From FEN-1191 sp036490715 (GTDB lineage: Bacteria > Pseudomonadota > Gammaproteobacteria > Steroidobacterales > Steroidobacteraceae), in assembly GCA_036490715.1 (NCBI GenBank), contig DASXDL010000048.1, forward strand, positions 212,361 through 276,360: DNA of 64,000 nt. Reading direction: 5' to 3'. A model generated the notes under the pieces. It was not told where the DNA came from, made no database searches, and saw nothing but the letters and a program-made list of their open reading frames with translations. The position numbers and the translations under genes are program-made. The stretch's first letter is position 1, and every line of letters begins with the position of its first letter. Positions 9,001-17,334 of this stretch are shown here, piece after piece.

Positions 9001-11860
9001 TGAGCTGGCCGGCGCGAGGTTGGCCGTCGGCGGTCAGCGCCAGCACGCGAAACCGCAGTTGCCCCGGCGTCCCGATCCAGTTTTCGGGACGAATGCCCAG
9101 ACTCACAGCCGCCGGCGTCAGGCGCACATAGGTACTGGTGGTGAGCGTTTCGCCGTTGGCATCGGCGTATTCGAGCTCCGCCGTGAGGCGCGCGGGACCG
9201 TTCAGGTCCGGCAGATGATCGACGCTGACGTGCGCCGAGCCACTTTCATCGAGGTTGACCGGAATGATCTGACTGCGGGCCGCTGGCTCAGGCGCATCGA
9301 AGTCGGACTCGAAGTCCAGATCGGCCGCGCCACTGGCCTCCGTCACTACCCCTTCCCGGACCGGTTGGTCCTCGAATTCATAGTCCGCGTAACCCTCGAA
9401 GCTTTGCGTCAGCGGCTCCACCAGCGTGCGGATTTTTACCGGCAGGCCGCCGGCGCCACCGCCGGACGCCCAGGCGACATGCAGATCCAGATCGACACGC
9501 CGCGGCGCCACCGCGGGGCGCGGCGAGCCGGTCAGCGTGGCACGCATCGACGGCAACCGAAACTGCTCGACCCGGAACTGTCCGCTCGGATGGCCGTCGA
9601 TGCTGATGCGATAGGTCCCCAGATGCGCCTCCTCGGGTATCTGCCAGACGCTGGTGGCGACGCCGGCCTCATCGAACACCGCCTGGAGCGCGTAGTGCTG
9701 GCCGCTGCCCAGATGCGCAACGACGACCTGGTGCGTGCCCTGGGCGCCGGGCAACAGATTGATGCCGCCCGAATCGTGCTGCCGCAGCTCGTGCTTCATC
9801 GATACGGACTCACCGGCCCGATACAGGGAGCGATCCAGCACCGTGTGATAGATGCCGGTCTCCCGGCCGTTGCCGATCGGCAGGCCAAACTCGTCGGGCG
9901 TGATGCCCTGATCCCAACTCGACGCGCTGAAGCTGAAGTCACCGCCCTTGCGCGCCAGCACCAGGCGCGGGGACTGCCAGCGACAGCCGCCGTAGCCGCT
10001 GGGTTCGCCCAGCGTCTGGGCAATGGCGGCGATGCCCTGCGCATCGGTGTGGCCCTGCCACAGCATCGCGCCGCTGCAAAAATCATTGACGCTGACCTCG
10101 GCGTCGGCCACCGGGGTGCCGTCGCTCAAACGGGTCACCCACACCAGCGAGCTCTCGCGCCCCCATTTGAAGTGCACCGCCAGATCGGTGACCAGGGCGG
10201 CGGTGGCGACGTAACGGATCTGGTCGCGGCCCAACAGCGCCGAGCCGAGCACCCGGCTTGCAATCTCGACCACGTAAAAGCCCGGATCTTTCAGCGGTAT
10301 GCCGATCACTTCCTCGGTTTTGCTGCCAGCCGCCTTAGCGAGCGTGAAGGCCACGGTGTCATCCGCGTCATGAAACACCGAGTGCGTGCCGGTGGTGTCG
10401 TGCCAGAGGCGATGAGTGGCGCCGGCCGCGGCGCTGACATCGCCTGCGACGGCGTCATCGACCGCATCGCCCTGCTGCCAGTCGCCATCGGGCCGGCCGG
10501 CCTGCTCCACCCGCGTAAGCCAGTCGGCAATCGCGTGCGCGTCGGGGCCGAGGCGCAGCAGTTTGGCGGGCATCCCCGATCGACGTACGTCCAGCCGCGG
10601 CTCGACGTTGCGCAGCGTCACGGGCAGCACGCCGCCCTCGCGCGCCTCCAGAATTCCGAAATCGCCCGAGAATTTCACCAGCGGCGGGTAAGGGCCCACG
10701 GCCACCGGCAGCGGAAAGCGCGCCGCATTGGACAGCGAGCGGCCGGCATCGTCGGTCAGATGGCTGGGCATCACCAGCGTGACGCTGGCGGATTCCGGAA
10801 ACGGGCCGGCAAAGCTGACTGACTGCAGCGTCGGAACCTGCTGCGCCTTGTCGATCGTCGGCGACAACAGCCGTCCATCGCTGGTCCTGAGCCGGATCGC
10901 CTGGGCTCGCGCGCGCGCCACCGGTGCGCTGAAGCTGACGGTGATCGGCAGCACCGGGACGCAGCCGGCGCGCGCATTGGTGCGGGTACACTGCACTTCG
11001 GCGGCAAACGCCGGTCGTACGCTGAAGCTCAAGTGCTGATCGACCTGGGTGGCAATGCCACTGGCCGTGGCGATGCCGGCGCCCCAGTGCAGCAGCACCC
11101 TGGCCTGGGCCGGCAGGTGGCGCTGGCAGCGCAGCACCGTGATCAGTTCCTCGCGCTGTTCCATGCCGCGATTGCGCACGCGCACATCGGATATGGCGCC
11201 GCGCTTCCACAGCAGTTGCAGGTAGTCGTAGCCTAGCGCGCGGCGCTGCTCGAGAGCCGCCCGCCGCTCCTGGCCGGTCAGCACCTGCACCGGCACGCCT
11301 TCGGCCAGACCATCGATGGCGCAATAGGAGTGCGATTCGATTGAGCCGACGTCGGCGGGCGCGTCCAGTCGCAGCAGGAACACCTGCTCCTCGTCGATCT
11401 CGCTCCAACCGTCGTTGGGCAGTGAAGCCACGACCGCGGGGCCGCCGGTATCGAACACGAACTCGGAGCGTCCGGCGACATTGCTGCCGGCCGCCGATCG
11501 CAGATCGGATCGGAGCACGAAACGGCACCGGTTGCCGGCATCGAGGTCCTGGTCGAAGTCGTACACCCAGTTGCTCGGATCGGCCCAGCGGCCGCGGCCG
11601 GAGGCCGGGCAGTCGATGACGAATGGATCCTGAAGACGTGGATCGCCCAGCGCCACCATCGGTGCACTGAAACGCGCCACCACCTGCCGCACCTGTTTGA
11701 TGCTCCCTTGCGGCGAGAACGATTCGACTTCAACGACTGAAAGCGAACTGCCTGCCGGCGTCGCGGCGCTCGGGAGGATCCAGGCCAGGGCGGCCAGGAT
11801 CGGCGCAACCAGGGACCTCTTCAGCTTCCCACTCCGAATCCGACGGGTCGTCGAATCCAC
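6017..11860 (-). CDS. yfhM: Bacterial alpha-2-macroglobulin, thioester type
   Basis: This 1947-residue secreted protein has the repeated macroglobulin beta-domain layout. The thioester motif CLEQ lies in YPYICLEQLASRA at about residue 1490 and is followed by an alpha-helical thioester domain. In the family, a bait region is cut by an intruding protease and the freed thioester then binds the protease covalently. The start is GTG at 11860. The N-terminus has a basic stretch (RSGKLKRS), a hydrophobic core and a possible cleavage after PSAATPA. I see no lipobox cysteine, whereas the E. coli protein is a lipoprotein, so this one may be free in the periplasm or the start may be misplaced. It forms an operon with pbpC. 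Length is above the usual 1500-1650 residues. Confidence 0.94.
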   Translation of the reverse strand: MDSTTRRIRSGKLKRSLVAPILAALAWILPSAATPAGSSLSVVEVESFSPQGSIKQVRQVVARFSAPMVALGDPRLQDPFVIDCPASGRGRWADPSNWVYDFDQDLDAGNRCRFVLRSDLRSAAGSNVAGRSEFVFDTGGPAVVASLPNDGWSEIDEEQVFLLRLDAPADVGSIESHSYCAIDGLAEGVPVQVLTGQERRAALEQRRALGYDYLQLLWKRGAISDVRVRNRGMEQREELITVLRCQRHLPAQARVLLHWGAGIATASGIATQVDQHLSFSVRPAFAAEVQCTRTNARAGCVPVLPITVSFSAPVARARAQAIRLRTSDGRLLSPTIDKAQQVPTLQSVSFAGPFPESASVTLVMPSHLTDDAGRSLSNAARFPLPVAVGPYPPLVKFSGDFGILEAREGGVLPVTLRNVEPRLDVRRSGMPAKLLRLGPDAHAIADWLTRVEQAGRPDGDWQQGDAVDDAVAGDVSAAAGATHRLWHDTTGTHSVFHDADDTVAFTLAKAAGSKTEEVIGIPLKDPGFYVVEIASRVLGSALLGRDQIRYVATAALVTDLAVHFKWGRESSLVWVTRLSDGTPVADAEVSVNDFCSGAMLWQGHTDAQGIAAIAQTLGEPSGYGGCRWQSPRLVLARKGGDFSFSASSWDQGITPDEFGLPIGNGRETGIYHTVLDRSLYRAGESVSMKHELRQHDSGGINLLPGAQGTHQVVVAHLGSGQHYALQAVFDEAGVATSVWQIPEEAHLGTYRISIDGHPSGQFRVEQFRLPSMRATLTGSPRPAVAPRRVDLDLHVAWASGGGAGGLPVKIRTLVEPLTQSFEGYADYEFEDQPVREGVVTEASGAADLDFESDFDAPEPAARSQIIPVNLDESGSAHVSVDHLPDLNGPARLTAELEYADANGETLTTSTYVRLTPAAVSLGIRPENWIGTPGQLRFRVLALTADGQPRAGQLINVALYQSSRYSYRKRLMGGFYSYESVRDTQRLKPGCHGVTDAHGLLLCELSPGASGQIIVRAETRDAQGASAGATTTLWSIGTQDWWFGGTAGDRMDVLPEKKEYQPGDTARLQVRMPFRNATALVTVEREGVLSGFVTQLQGNAPIVEVPISADYSPNAFVSVLAIRGRVAHADGDGAGNGRKPDVSALVDLTKPAYRLGTAQIKVGWRPHRLEVQVRTDRASYQVRDQVNVSVHVARADGQPLPAGSELAVAAVDEALLQLAPNPSWDLLAAMMGERGLEVWTSTAQMQVVGKRHYGRKAIPHGGGGGREVDRARELFDSLLGWQARVRVDAQGNAALSIPLNDSLSSFRIVAIAQSGAALFGTGSASIRTTRDVILTSGLPPTIREGDRFDATFTVRNTTDQPITAQVQTEANALGSALPARSLQIPAGAARDAVWTVTAPVGPTHIDWDVRVHSAQSPADDRLKLTQTLLPVYPVRTYQATIAQLSTPISLALQRPHGALEGRGAVEVKLQSTLADNLDGVREYMSRYPYICLEQLASRAIALRSRLQWDALMQRLPAYMDDDGLLRYFPSDRLQGDDSLSAYILSIANEADWPLQDADRSRLLQALTRFAEGRLQRNSALPTADLSVRKLQAIAALARYGAARADMLDSLDLQPQLLPTSAVLDWIDILERVPGIASAEANIELALRLLRARLNFQGTTMGFSTERQDALWWLMISADSNANRMLLSVLKRADWKADVPRLVRGALGRQQFGHWNTTVANAWGMLAMEKFSAAFESVPVSGDTMLVYGEQQKQLHWPATSESPIALSWQSGVQKLQLVHRGSGAPWAMVRATAALPLEQPLSTGFRIERQVLPLEQQRPGHWTRGDVLRVQLDLEAQSDMSWVVVDDPIPAGALILGSGLGGQSELLQYGQRSAGWAWLAFEEHRFEGFRAYYRLVPKGHWHIEYTLRVNNPGTFLLPPTRVEAMYAPEMFAELPNAPLSIDAAGASP

Positions 11861-11994
11861 TCGCGGCGCAGTATGCCGAGTCGATCTGAAACCGACGCTG
11901 AACCGTCGCGCTTGAACTCTGGGTGCTTTTCACGGCACTCCCCCTTGTCGATAACGCGCCCGCGCCGTATAAGGCGCCCAACCGAAGGAGCACG

Positions 11995-13122
11995 ATGTCC
12001 GCGACGCTCGAGCTGGCTCACGCACTGATCGCCCGCCCCTCTGTCACGCCCGCCGACGAGGGCTGCCAGGAGCTGATGGCCCAGCGTCTGGCCGACAAGG
12101 GATTTCAGGTCGAGCGCCTGCGATACGGCAACGTCGACAACCTGTGGGCGCGGCGCGGCAATGGTGCGCCGCTGCTGTGTTTCGCCGGGCATACCGACGT
12201 AGTGCCGACTGGACCGCTCGAGGAATGGCGTTCGGACCCGTTCAAGCCCGAAGTTCGCGACGGACTGCTGTACGGGCGTGGCGCCGCCGATATGAAAAGT
12301 GGGCTGGCAGCCATGCTGACCGCCGCCGAGAGTTTCATCAGCGAACGGCCCACGCATCGCGGTGCGCTCGCCTTTCTGATCACCAGCGATGAAGAAGGGC
12401 CGTCGGTGGATGGCACCCGGCGGGTCATGGAGACGCTGCAGGCTCGCGGCGAGCACATCGACTGGTGCATCGTCGGTGAACCCTCGAGCGAACAGGCGAT
12501 CGGCGATACCATCAAGATCGGGCGCCGCGGTTCACTCTCGGGCCGTCTTACGGTGCACGGCGTGCAGGGACACATTGCCTATCCGCAGTTCGCCGACAAT
12601 CCAATCCATCGGTTCGCGCCGGCGCTGGCCGAGTTGTCGACCCGCGTCTGGGACCAGGGCAACGAGCATTTCCAGCCGACCACGTTCCAGGTATCGAACC
12701 TGAATGCCGGAACCGGAGCGCCGAACGTGATTCCCGGCGAGCTCAAGGCGCGCTTCAATCTGCGTTATTCACCGGTGCAGACGCTCGATGGGCTCAAGCG
12801 CTCGGTCGAACAGCTGCTGTCGCGCCACGGCGTGCAATACACGCTCGACTGGTACCTGTCGGGCGAACCGTTCTACACACCGCCTGGGCCACTGTCGCAG
12901 GCGGTGTGCGCCGCCGTGCGAACCGTCATCGGCCGCGAGCCGGCGTTATCGACCGGCGGCGGAACCTCCGATGGGCGCTTCATCGCGCCGCTGGGCGCGC
13001 AGGTGGTCGAGCTGGGCGTGGTCAACGCCAGCATTCATAAGGTCAATGAATGCGTGCGGGTCGAGGATATCGACACGCTGCACGCCATCTATCTGCAGAC
13101 GCTGCGCAATCTGCTGGCCTAG
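11995..13122 (+). CDS. dapE: Succinyl-diaminopimelate desuccinylase
   Basis: This 375-residue M20-family metallo-enzyme hydrolyses N-succinyl-LL-diaminopimelate to LL-diaminopimelate and succinate, in lysine and peptidoglycan precursor synthesis. The metal-binding signatures are visible: CFAGHTDVVPTGPLEEW, YGRGAADMKSGLAAML and the catalytic ITSDEEGPSVDGT. I chose the ATG at 11995 because AAGGAG sits just upstream with a 4-base spacer and the protein then begins like other DapE proteins. An in-frame extension to 11923 has no such support. The gene diverges from the alpha-2-macroglobulin gene. Its stop overlaps the convergent dsbB stop. Confidence 0.97.
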   Translation: MSATLELAHALIARPSVTPADEGCQELMAQRLADKGFQVERLRYGNVDNLWARRGNGAPLLCFAGHTDVVPTGPLEEWRSDPFKPEVRDGLLYGRGAADMKSGLAAMLTAAESFISERPTHRGALAFLITSDEEGPSVDGTRRVMETLQARGEHIDWCIVGEPSSEQAIGDTIKIGRRGSLSGRLTVHGVQGHIAYPQFADNPIHRFAPALAELSTRVWDQGNEHFQPTTFQVSNLNAGTGAPNVIPGELKARFNLRYSPVQTLDGLKRSVEQLLSRHGVQYTLDWYLSGEPFYTPPGPLSQAVCAAVRTVIGREPALSTGGGTSDGRFIAPLGAQVVELGVVNASIHKVNECVRVEDIDTLHAIYLQTLRNLLA

Positions 13123-13613
13123 GGCGTGCTCGCGCGTCGGCCGGCGAGATTGGCGTAGCTACCGAACGCGCCCAGTATCGCGGCGGCGATCAACACCCAG
13201 CCGGGCATCGACAGGCCGAGGAAGCTCCAGGTCACCTTGGCGCACTCGCCCGAGCCGGTGAGCACCTTGCGGATCACATCGGTCAAGGGGAACACGTCCA
13301 GCATGTACGTCAGCGTCGCGCCGCAGGCCGGTACCGCGCCCTCGGGTTGATGCTGGATCCACAGATGGCGGGCCGCCACTCCAATGGTAACGAGTGCCGC
13401 GAGCAGCAGCAGCCCGGCATAGATGCGGGCTCCCCAGCGCTTTGGATCCTGCAGCGCCGCCAGCAGGAACACGACGCCGAGCAGCGCCACGCCGACGCGT
13501 TGGAAAATGCACAGCGGGCAAGGCTCGAGCAACAGCACGGCCTGCGCGTACCAGGCATAGCCCAGCAGCGCCACGCAGATCGCGAAGCCGAGGAAGTTCA
13601 GTCTGCGCCGCAT
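13119..13613 (-). CDS. dsbB: Disulfide bond formation protein B
   Basis: This 164-residue inner membrane protein has four hydrophobic segments. The two redox cysteine pairs of DsbB are present: CPLC in the first periplasmic loop (LEPCPLCIFQRVG), and a second pair split between VPACGATL and GSGECAKVTW. It re-oxidises DsbA and passes electrons to quinone. Its ATG shares a base with the phoU stop (TGATG), so it is translationally coupled behind phoU, an uncommon partner. The 3' end overlaps convergent dapE by 4 bases. Confidence 0.95.
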   Translation of the reverse strand: MRRRLNFLGFAICVALLGYAWYAQAVLLLEPCPLCIFQRVGVALLGVVFLLAALQDPKRWGARIYAGLLLLAALVTIGVAARHLWIQHQPEGAVPACGATLTYMLDVFPLTDVIRKVLTGSGECAKVTWSFLGLSMPGWVLIAAAILGAFGSYANLAGRRASTP

Positions 13614-14344
13614 CAGGTCCGGCGCGGCGCGCGGGCAGCGAGCTCCTGCTCCACGTGATCGAGCGAGGTATGGCGCACGTCCTTGCCATGCACCATGTAG
13701 ATCACGTACTCACAGATATTCTTGGCATGATCACCGATGCGCTCGAGCGCGCGCACCACCCACATGACGTCGAGCGCGCGCCGGATGGTGCGCGGATCCT
13801 CCATCATGAATGTGATGCACTGACGCTGGATCGCCTCGTATTCCTCGTCCACCACCCGGTCCTGGCGGCAGGTCTTGAGCGCAGCGTCGGCGTCCAGACG
13901 GGCAAAGGAATCCAGGGTGTCGTGCACCAGCATCTGTACCGTGCGGCCCAGATGCTTGACCTCCCGATATCGGTCAGCGGGCCGCTCCAGCGTCGCCAGC
14001 CGAGCCGCAATCAGACCGATCTTTTCGCACTCATCACCAATGCGCTCAAGATCGGTGATGGTCTTGATGGTGGCAACGATCATGCGCAAATCGCCGGCGG
14101 CGGGAGAGCGGGTCGCGAGAATGCGGCTGCAGTCCTCGTCAATCGACACTTCCATGCCGTTGACCTTGTAGTCGTCGCGGGCCACGGCCTGGCCCATGGA
14201 ACTATCGGCGTCGACCAGTGACATGAGGCTGCGGTTGAGCTGATCTTCAACGAAGCCCCCCATCGTCAGCACTTTGCTGCGCACACGCTCGAGGTCCTCA
14301 TTGAACCGTTTCGAGGTGTGATGGGAGATGTCAGCCGCTTCCAT
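13613..14344 (-). CDS. phoU: Phosphate-specific transport accessory protein PhoU
   Basis: The 243-residue protein consists of two PhoU helical repeats. Each has the acidic metal-binding signature, seen here as ITDLERIGDECEKIG and VVRALERIGDHAKNI. PhoU represses PhoR signalling when phosphate is plentiful and adjusts Pst transport. It lies downstream of phoR on the same strand after a 136-base gap, with a GGAG-type ribosome site. No pst transporter genes are in the window. Confidence 0.96.
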   Translation of the reverse strand: MEAADISHHTSKRFNEDLERVRSKVLTMGGFVEDQLNRSLMSLVDADSSMGQAVARDDYKVNGMEVSIDEDCSRILATRSPAAGDLRMIVATIKTITDLERIGDECEKIGLIAARLATLERPADRYREVKHLGRTVQMLVHDTLDSFARLDADAALKTCRQDRVVDEEYEAIQRQCITFMMEDPRTIRRALDVMWVVRALERIGDHAKNICEYVIYMVHGKDVRHTSLDHVEQELAARAPRRT

Positions 14345-14480
14345 GATCGCGCCCGGTCCCTGTCATGCGCAGCTTCTCCTGCGCTCACGCATCAATATAG
14401 CGCAACTGCCGGCCAGCGCATGCAATTTAGCATCGAGAGCTGTGACCTATTTATCGTCTGCAACAACTGCCGCCGGCGCT

Positions 14481-15818
14481 CTACACCATCGATTCGCGCT
14501 TCGGCAGTGGTGTGATGCTGGCCATCGGCGCGCTCTGCAGGCGCTCGCGCGGGAAATGACAGGTGAATTTGCTGCCCCGTCCCTCCTGGCTCTCGACCGC
14601 CAGTGTTGCGCCATGACGCTGCAGCACATGCTTGACGATCGACAGCCCCAGCCCGGAGCCACCGGTGGCGCGGCTGCGCCCGGCATCGACGCGGTAGAAG
14701 CGCTCGGTCAGACGCGGGATATGCTCCGGGGCGATGCCGATGCCGGTGTCGCTGACCGAAAAATGCCCGCCATCCTCGCCCGTCCACCATCGAATCTGCA
14801 CCGAGCCGTCAGCCGAGGTGTACTTGGCGGCGTTTTCCACCAGATTGGAGAACGCCGAGTGAATCTGAATGTCCTCGCCCAGCAGCAGCTCGTGCGAGTC
14901 GGCACGTAGCTGCACCTGAGCCGGGTGCTGTGGCCGGGCCAGCACGTCCTGGCGCAGCTGCGCCATCAGCGCGACCACGTCGATCGGTTGCAAGGCGGCG
15001 GCGCTATCGGAGGATTCCAGTCGCGACAGCTCGATCAGGTCCTGAACAATGCCGGTCATGCGCTGCGCCTGGCGGCGCATCTCGTGCAGCGGGCCGGCCA
15101 GCCCCGGGTCGAAGTCGGCGTCCTGCGTCAGCGTTTCGAGGTAGCCGGAGATCACCGTCAGCGGTGAACGCAGTTCGTGCGAGGCATTGGCGACGAAGTC
15201 CTTGCGCATCGCCTCCAGGCGCGCCTCGCGGGTGACATCGCGTACCAGTGCCAGCAACTGGCCGGCACCGTAGGGCACGATCTGCAACGACAGGTACTGC
15301 TCGCTGCCCACCGAGGAGCGCACGATCACCGGGCCGGCAAATTCGCCGGCCCGCAGATAGCGCACGAATTCGGGTTGCCGCACCAGGTTCTCGATCCGCA
15401 GCCCGAAATCGCTCTTGCCGCGAAACCCGAGCAAGCGGGCCGCGGTGCGGTTGAACCACAGAATTTCTGCCTGCGGATTGAGCACCACCACGCCGTCGGG
15501 CATCGCCGCAGTCGAGCGTCGCAGCTCGCGCAGCAGTCGCAGCAGTCGATGCTTGTGAAATTGCTTGCGCCGGTACAGGCGCACGATCCTCGCGATCAGC
15601 TGGCCCCATGGCCCGGGCAGTTCCGGCGCCAGCTCGCTCTGATCGTCCTGCAGCCAGCGCAGCAGGTGCAGCAGATGCAGCAGCTGCGTGGCGAGAAAGC
15701 CGGCCAGCACCAAGGCCACGGCTGCCCACGGCCAGCCCACGACCAGCCCGACCACCAACCCGACTGCGACCGCCAGCAGCAATCGCAGCATCAGGGACAA
15801 CCAGCCGCCGGAATTCAT
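14481..15818 (-). CDS. phoR: Phosphate regulon sensor kinase PhoR
   Basis: This 445-residue protein has N-terminal membrane segments (about residues 8-45), a PAS domain (about 100-200) and the phospho-acceptor motif FVANASHELRSPLTVISGYL. The catalytic domain shows NLVENAAKYT, VSDTGIGI and GSGLGLSIVKHVL. This is the standard PhoR layout. It phosphorylates PhoB under phosphate limitation and is coupled to it by a 39-base gap. Confidence 0.96.
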   Translation of the reverse strand: MNSGGWLSLMLRLLLAVAVGLVVGLVVGWPWAAVALVLAGFLATQLLHLLHLLRWLQDDQSELAPELPGPWGQLIARIVRLYRRKQFHKHRLLRLLRELRRSTAAMPDGVVVLNPQAEILWFNRTAARLLGFRGKSDFGLRIENLVRQPEFVRYLRAGEFAGPVIVRSSVGSEQYLSLQIVPYGAGQLLALVRDVTREARLEAMRKDFVANASHELRSPLTVISGYLETLTQDADFDPGLAGPLHEMRRQAQRMTGIVQDLIELSRLESSDSAAALQPIDVVALMAQLRQDVLARPQHPAQVQLRADSHELLLGEDIQIHSAFSNLVENAAKYTSADGSVQIRWWTGEDGGHFSVSDTGIGIAPEHIPRLTERFYRVDAGRSRATGGSGLGLSIVKHVLQRHGATLAVESQEGRGSKFTCHFPRERLQSAPMASITPLPKRESMV

Positions 15819-15857
15819 TCCGTTAGTGTCCGCCTGCGAGGCCGAACCGAGCTGCTA

Positions 15858-16556
15858 TCAGGCTTCCGGCCTTGCCGAAAATCGATATCCTGCGCCGCGC
15901 ACGGTCTGCACCAGTCGATCGTAGCCAAAGTCCTCGAGCGCCTTGCGCAACCGCCGGATGTGGACGTCGATGGTGCGCTCCTCGACGTACACATTGCCAC
16001 CCCAGACGCGATCGAGCAGTTGCTCGCGGCTATAGACGCGCTCCGGATGGGTCATGAAGAACTCCAGCAGCCGGTATTCGGTCGGACCCAGAGTCACGGT
16101 CCGATCCCCTACCAGGACTCGATGCCCGGCCCGGTCCAGCGACAGCTCGTCCACGCGCACCAGCTCGGTTTCATCGTGGCCGCCGCTGCGGCGCAGCACC
16201 GCATTGACCCGGGCAATCAGTTCCCGCGGGGAGAACGGCTTGGTCATGTAATCGTCGGCACCGCCGTCGAGGCCGGCCACCTTGTCCACTTCTTCTGCGC
16301 GCGCCGTCAACATGATCACCGGCAGGTCGCGCGTATCGCGCTCGCGCTTGAGCGAGCGCGTGAGCTCCAGGCCACTATTATCCGGGAGCATCCAGTCGAT
16401 CAGCACGAGATCGGGGCGCCGGTCGGCTAGGGCCGCGCGCGCTGCCCGGCAGTCCTCAGCTTCGCGGACCTCAAAGCCAGCACGCTTCAGCCCGAATGCG
16501 ATCATCTCGCGAATCGGCCGCTCGTCCTCCACCACTAAAATCTGCTTTGAAGTCAT
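15858..16556 (-). CDS. phoB: Phosphate regulon response regulator PhoB
   Basis: The 232-residue protein starts MTSKQILVVEDERPI at the ATG at 16556, close to the usual 229 residues. A longer reading frame to 16937 runs into tsaB and is not needed. The receiver domain has the phospho-acceptor in LVLIDWMLPD and the lysine in YMTKPFSPRELI. The winged-helix domain has the recognition region VEERTIDVHIRRLRKAL. It activates phosphate-starvation genes by binding Pho boxes. A candidate Pho box lies about 40 bases upstream, consistent with autoregulation. Confidence 0.97.
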   Translation of the reverse strand: MTSKQILVVEDERPIREMIAFGLKRAGFEVREAEDCRAARAALADRRPDLVLIDWMLPDNSGLELTRSLKRERDTRDLPVIMLTARAEEVDKVAGLDGGADDYMTKPFSPRELIARVNAVLRRSGGHDETELVRVDELSLDRAGHRVLVGDRTVTLGPTEYRLLEFFMTHPERVYSREQLLDRVWGGNVYVEERTIDVHIRRLRKALEDFGYDRLVQTVRGAGYRFSARPEA

Positions 16557-16594
16557 ATCGTTGCAGGCCTTCGCCCGCACCTTAGGGGTCCTAT

Positions 16595-16612
16595 GTTGCA
16601 GTCGTATGACGC
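16595..16612 (-). promoter_or_regulatory. Candidate Pho box upstream of phoB
   Basis: Read on the minus strand the site is GCGTCATACGACTGCAAC. By eye it matches 11 of 18 positions of the classical Pho box, two CTGTCAT-like heptamers separated by four bases, with GTCATA and CTG-CA conserved. It lies in the 70-base gap between tsaB and phoB. The position suits autoregulation but the second half-site is weak. Confidence 0.4.
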
Positions 16613-16626
16613 GCTGGCGGAATCTG

Positions 16627-17334
16627 TCAGTCCGATGACGGTGGCCCTCGCGGGGCGGCAGGCCGGGCAACATCATCACGCAAATACACCGGCTGTGCCT
16701 CATCCGGCGCCAGCGCGCTGCCGAGCCCGTCGGCCACTGCCAGCAATGCGATTTCGCGGGCTCGTGGCCGCAGATCGGCATGCACGCTACCGAGCTGGCG
16801 GCTGAGGCCGGCCAGATCGGCGGCATAACTCGAGAAACCCGACCCCAAACCGCACACCGTGGCGGGCAACCAATGGCTCGGCAGCGCGACCTCGCGCGCC
16901 GGCGCGACCGCCTCGGCGCTGTTGCCGACCAGCGCACCGGCGGTGCGCTCGAAGCAGCCCCAGTACACCTCCTGCATGCGCGCGTCCTGACACACCAGCG
17001 CGCGCACCGGCCCGGATGGCTGCAGCAGAACCTGCGCGGCCAGTGCGCGCAGATCCGAGATCGCCAGCAACGGCGTGTTCAGCGCGAACGCCAACCCCTG
17101 GGCCACGCTGGCCGCCAGGCGCACGCCGGTGAAGCCGCCCGGGCCGCGTCCGAACGCGATGGCATCCAGTGCCGTGGGCGCCAGTGCCGCTTCGCGCAGC
17201 AACTCCTCAATCATCGGCAGCAGCAGTTCGCCGCGGGCGGGCTCACGCGACTGCTCGCGCGTGTGCAACGCGCCGTCCAGCCACAACGCCACCGAGCATC
17301 GCTCGCTGGCCGAATCCAGCGCCAGCAGTTTCAT
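16627..17334 (-). CDS. tsaB: tRNA threonylcarbamoyladenosine biosynthesis protein TsaB
   Basis: The 235-residue protein starts MKLLALDSASERCSVAL and contains the FGRGPGGFTGVRLAASVAQGL segment typical of TsaB. It is an ASKHA-fold partner that scaffolds TsaD in making the t6A modification of ANN-decoding tRNAs. Its start overlaps the end of the yoaA gene by 4 bases. A tsaB-yoaA neighbourhood is also known in enterobacteria. Confidence 0.95.
   Translation of the reverse strand: MKLLALDSASERCSVALWLDGALHTREQSREPARGELLLPMIEELLREAALAPTALDAIAFGRGPGGFTGVRLAASVAQGLAFALNTPLLAISDLRALAAQVLLQPSGPVRALVCQDARMQEVYWGCFERTAGALVGNSAEAVAPAREVALPSHWLPATVCGLGSGFSSYAADLAGLSRQLGSVHADLRPRAREIALLAVADGLGSALAPDEAQPVYLRDDVARPAAPRGPPSSD

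Noticed and set aside
8870..10822. Long plus-strand open frame opposite the alpha-2-macroglobulin gene.
   Set aside because: Its product is a low-complexity Arg/Ala/His-rich string typical of an antisense frame in GC-rich DNA. The minus-strand frame has a clear protein family.
14355..14480. Promoter for phoU in the gap after phoR, from a minus-strand TATATT.
   Set aside because: The nearest TTGCAT lies 20 bases away and the match is poor. phoU may be read from the phoB-phoR transcript.
16557..16937. N-terminal extension of phoB by 127 codons.
   Set aside because: The extension lies over tsaB on the same strand in another frame and has no PhoB homology. The ATG at 16556 gives the normal length.
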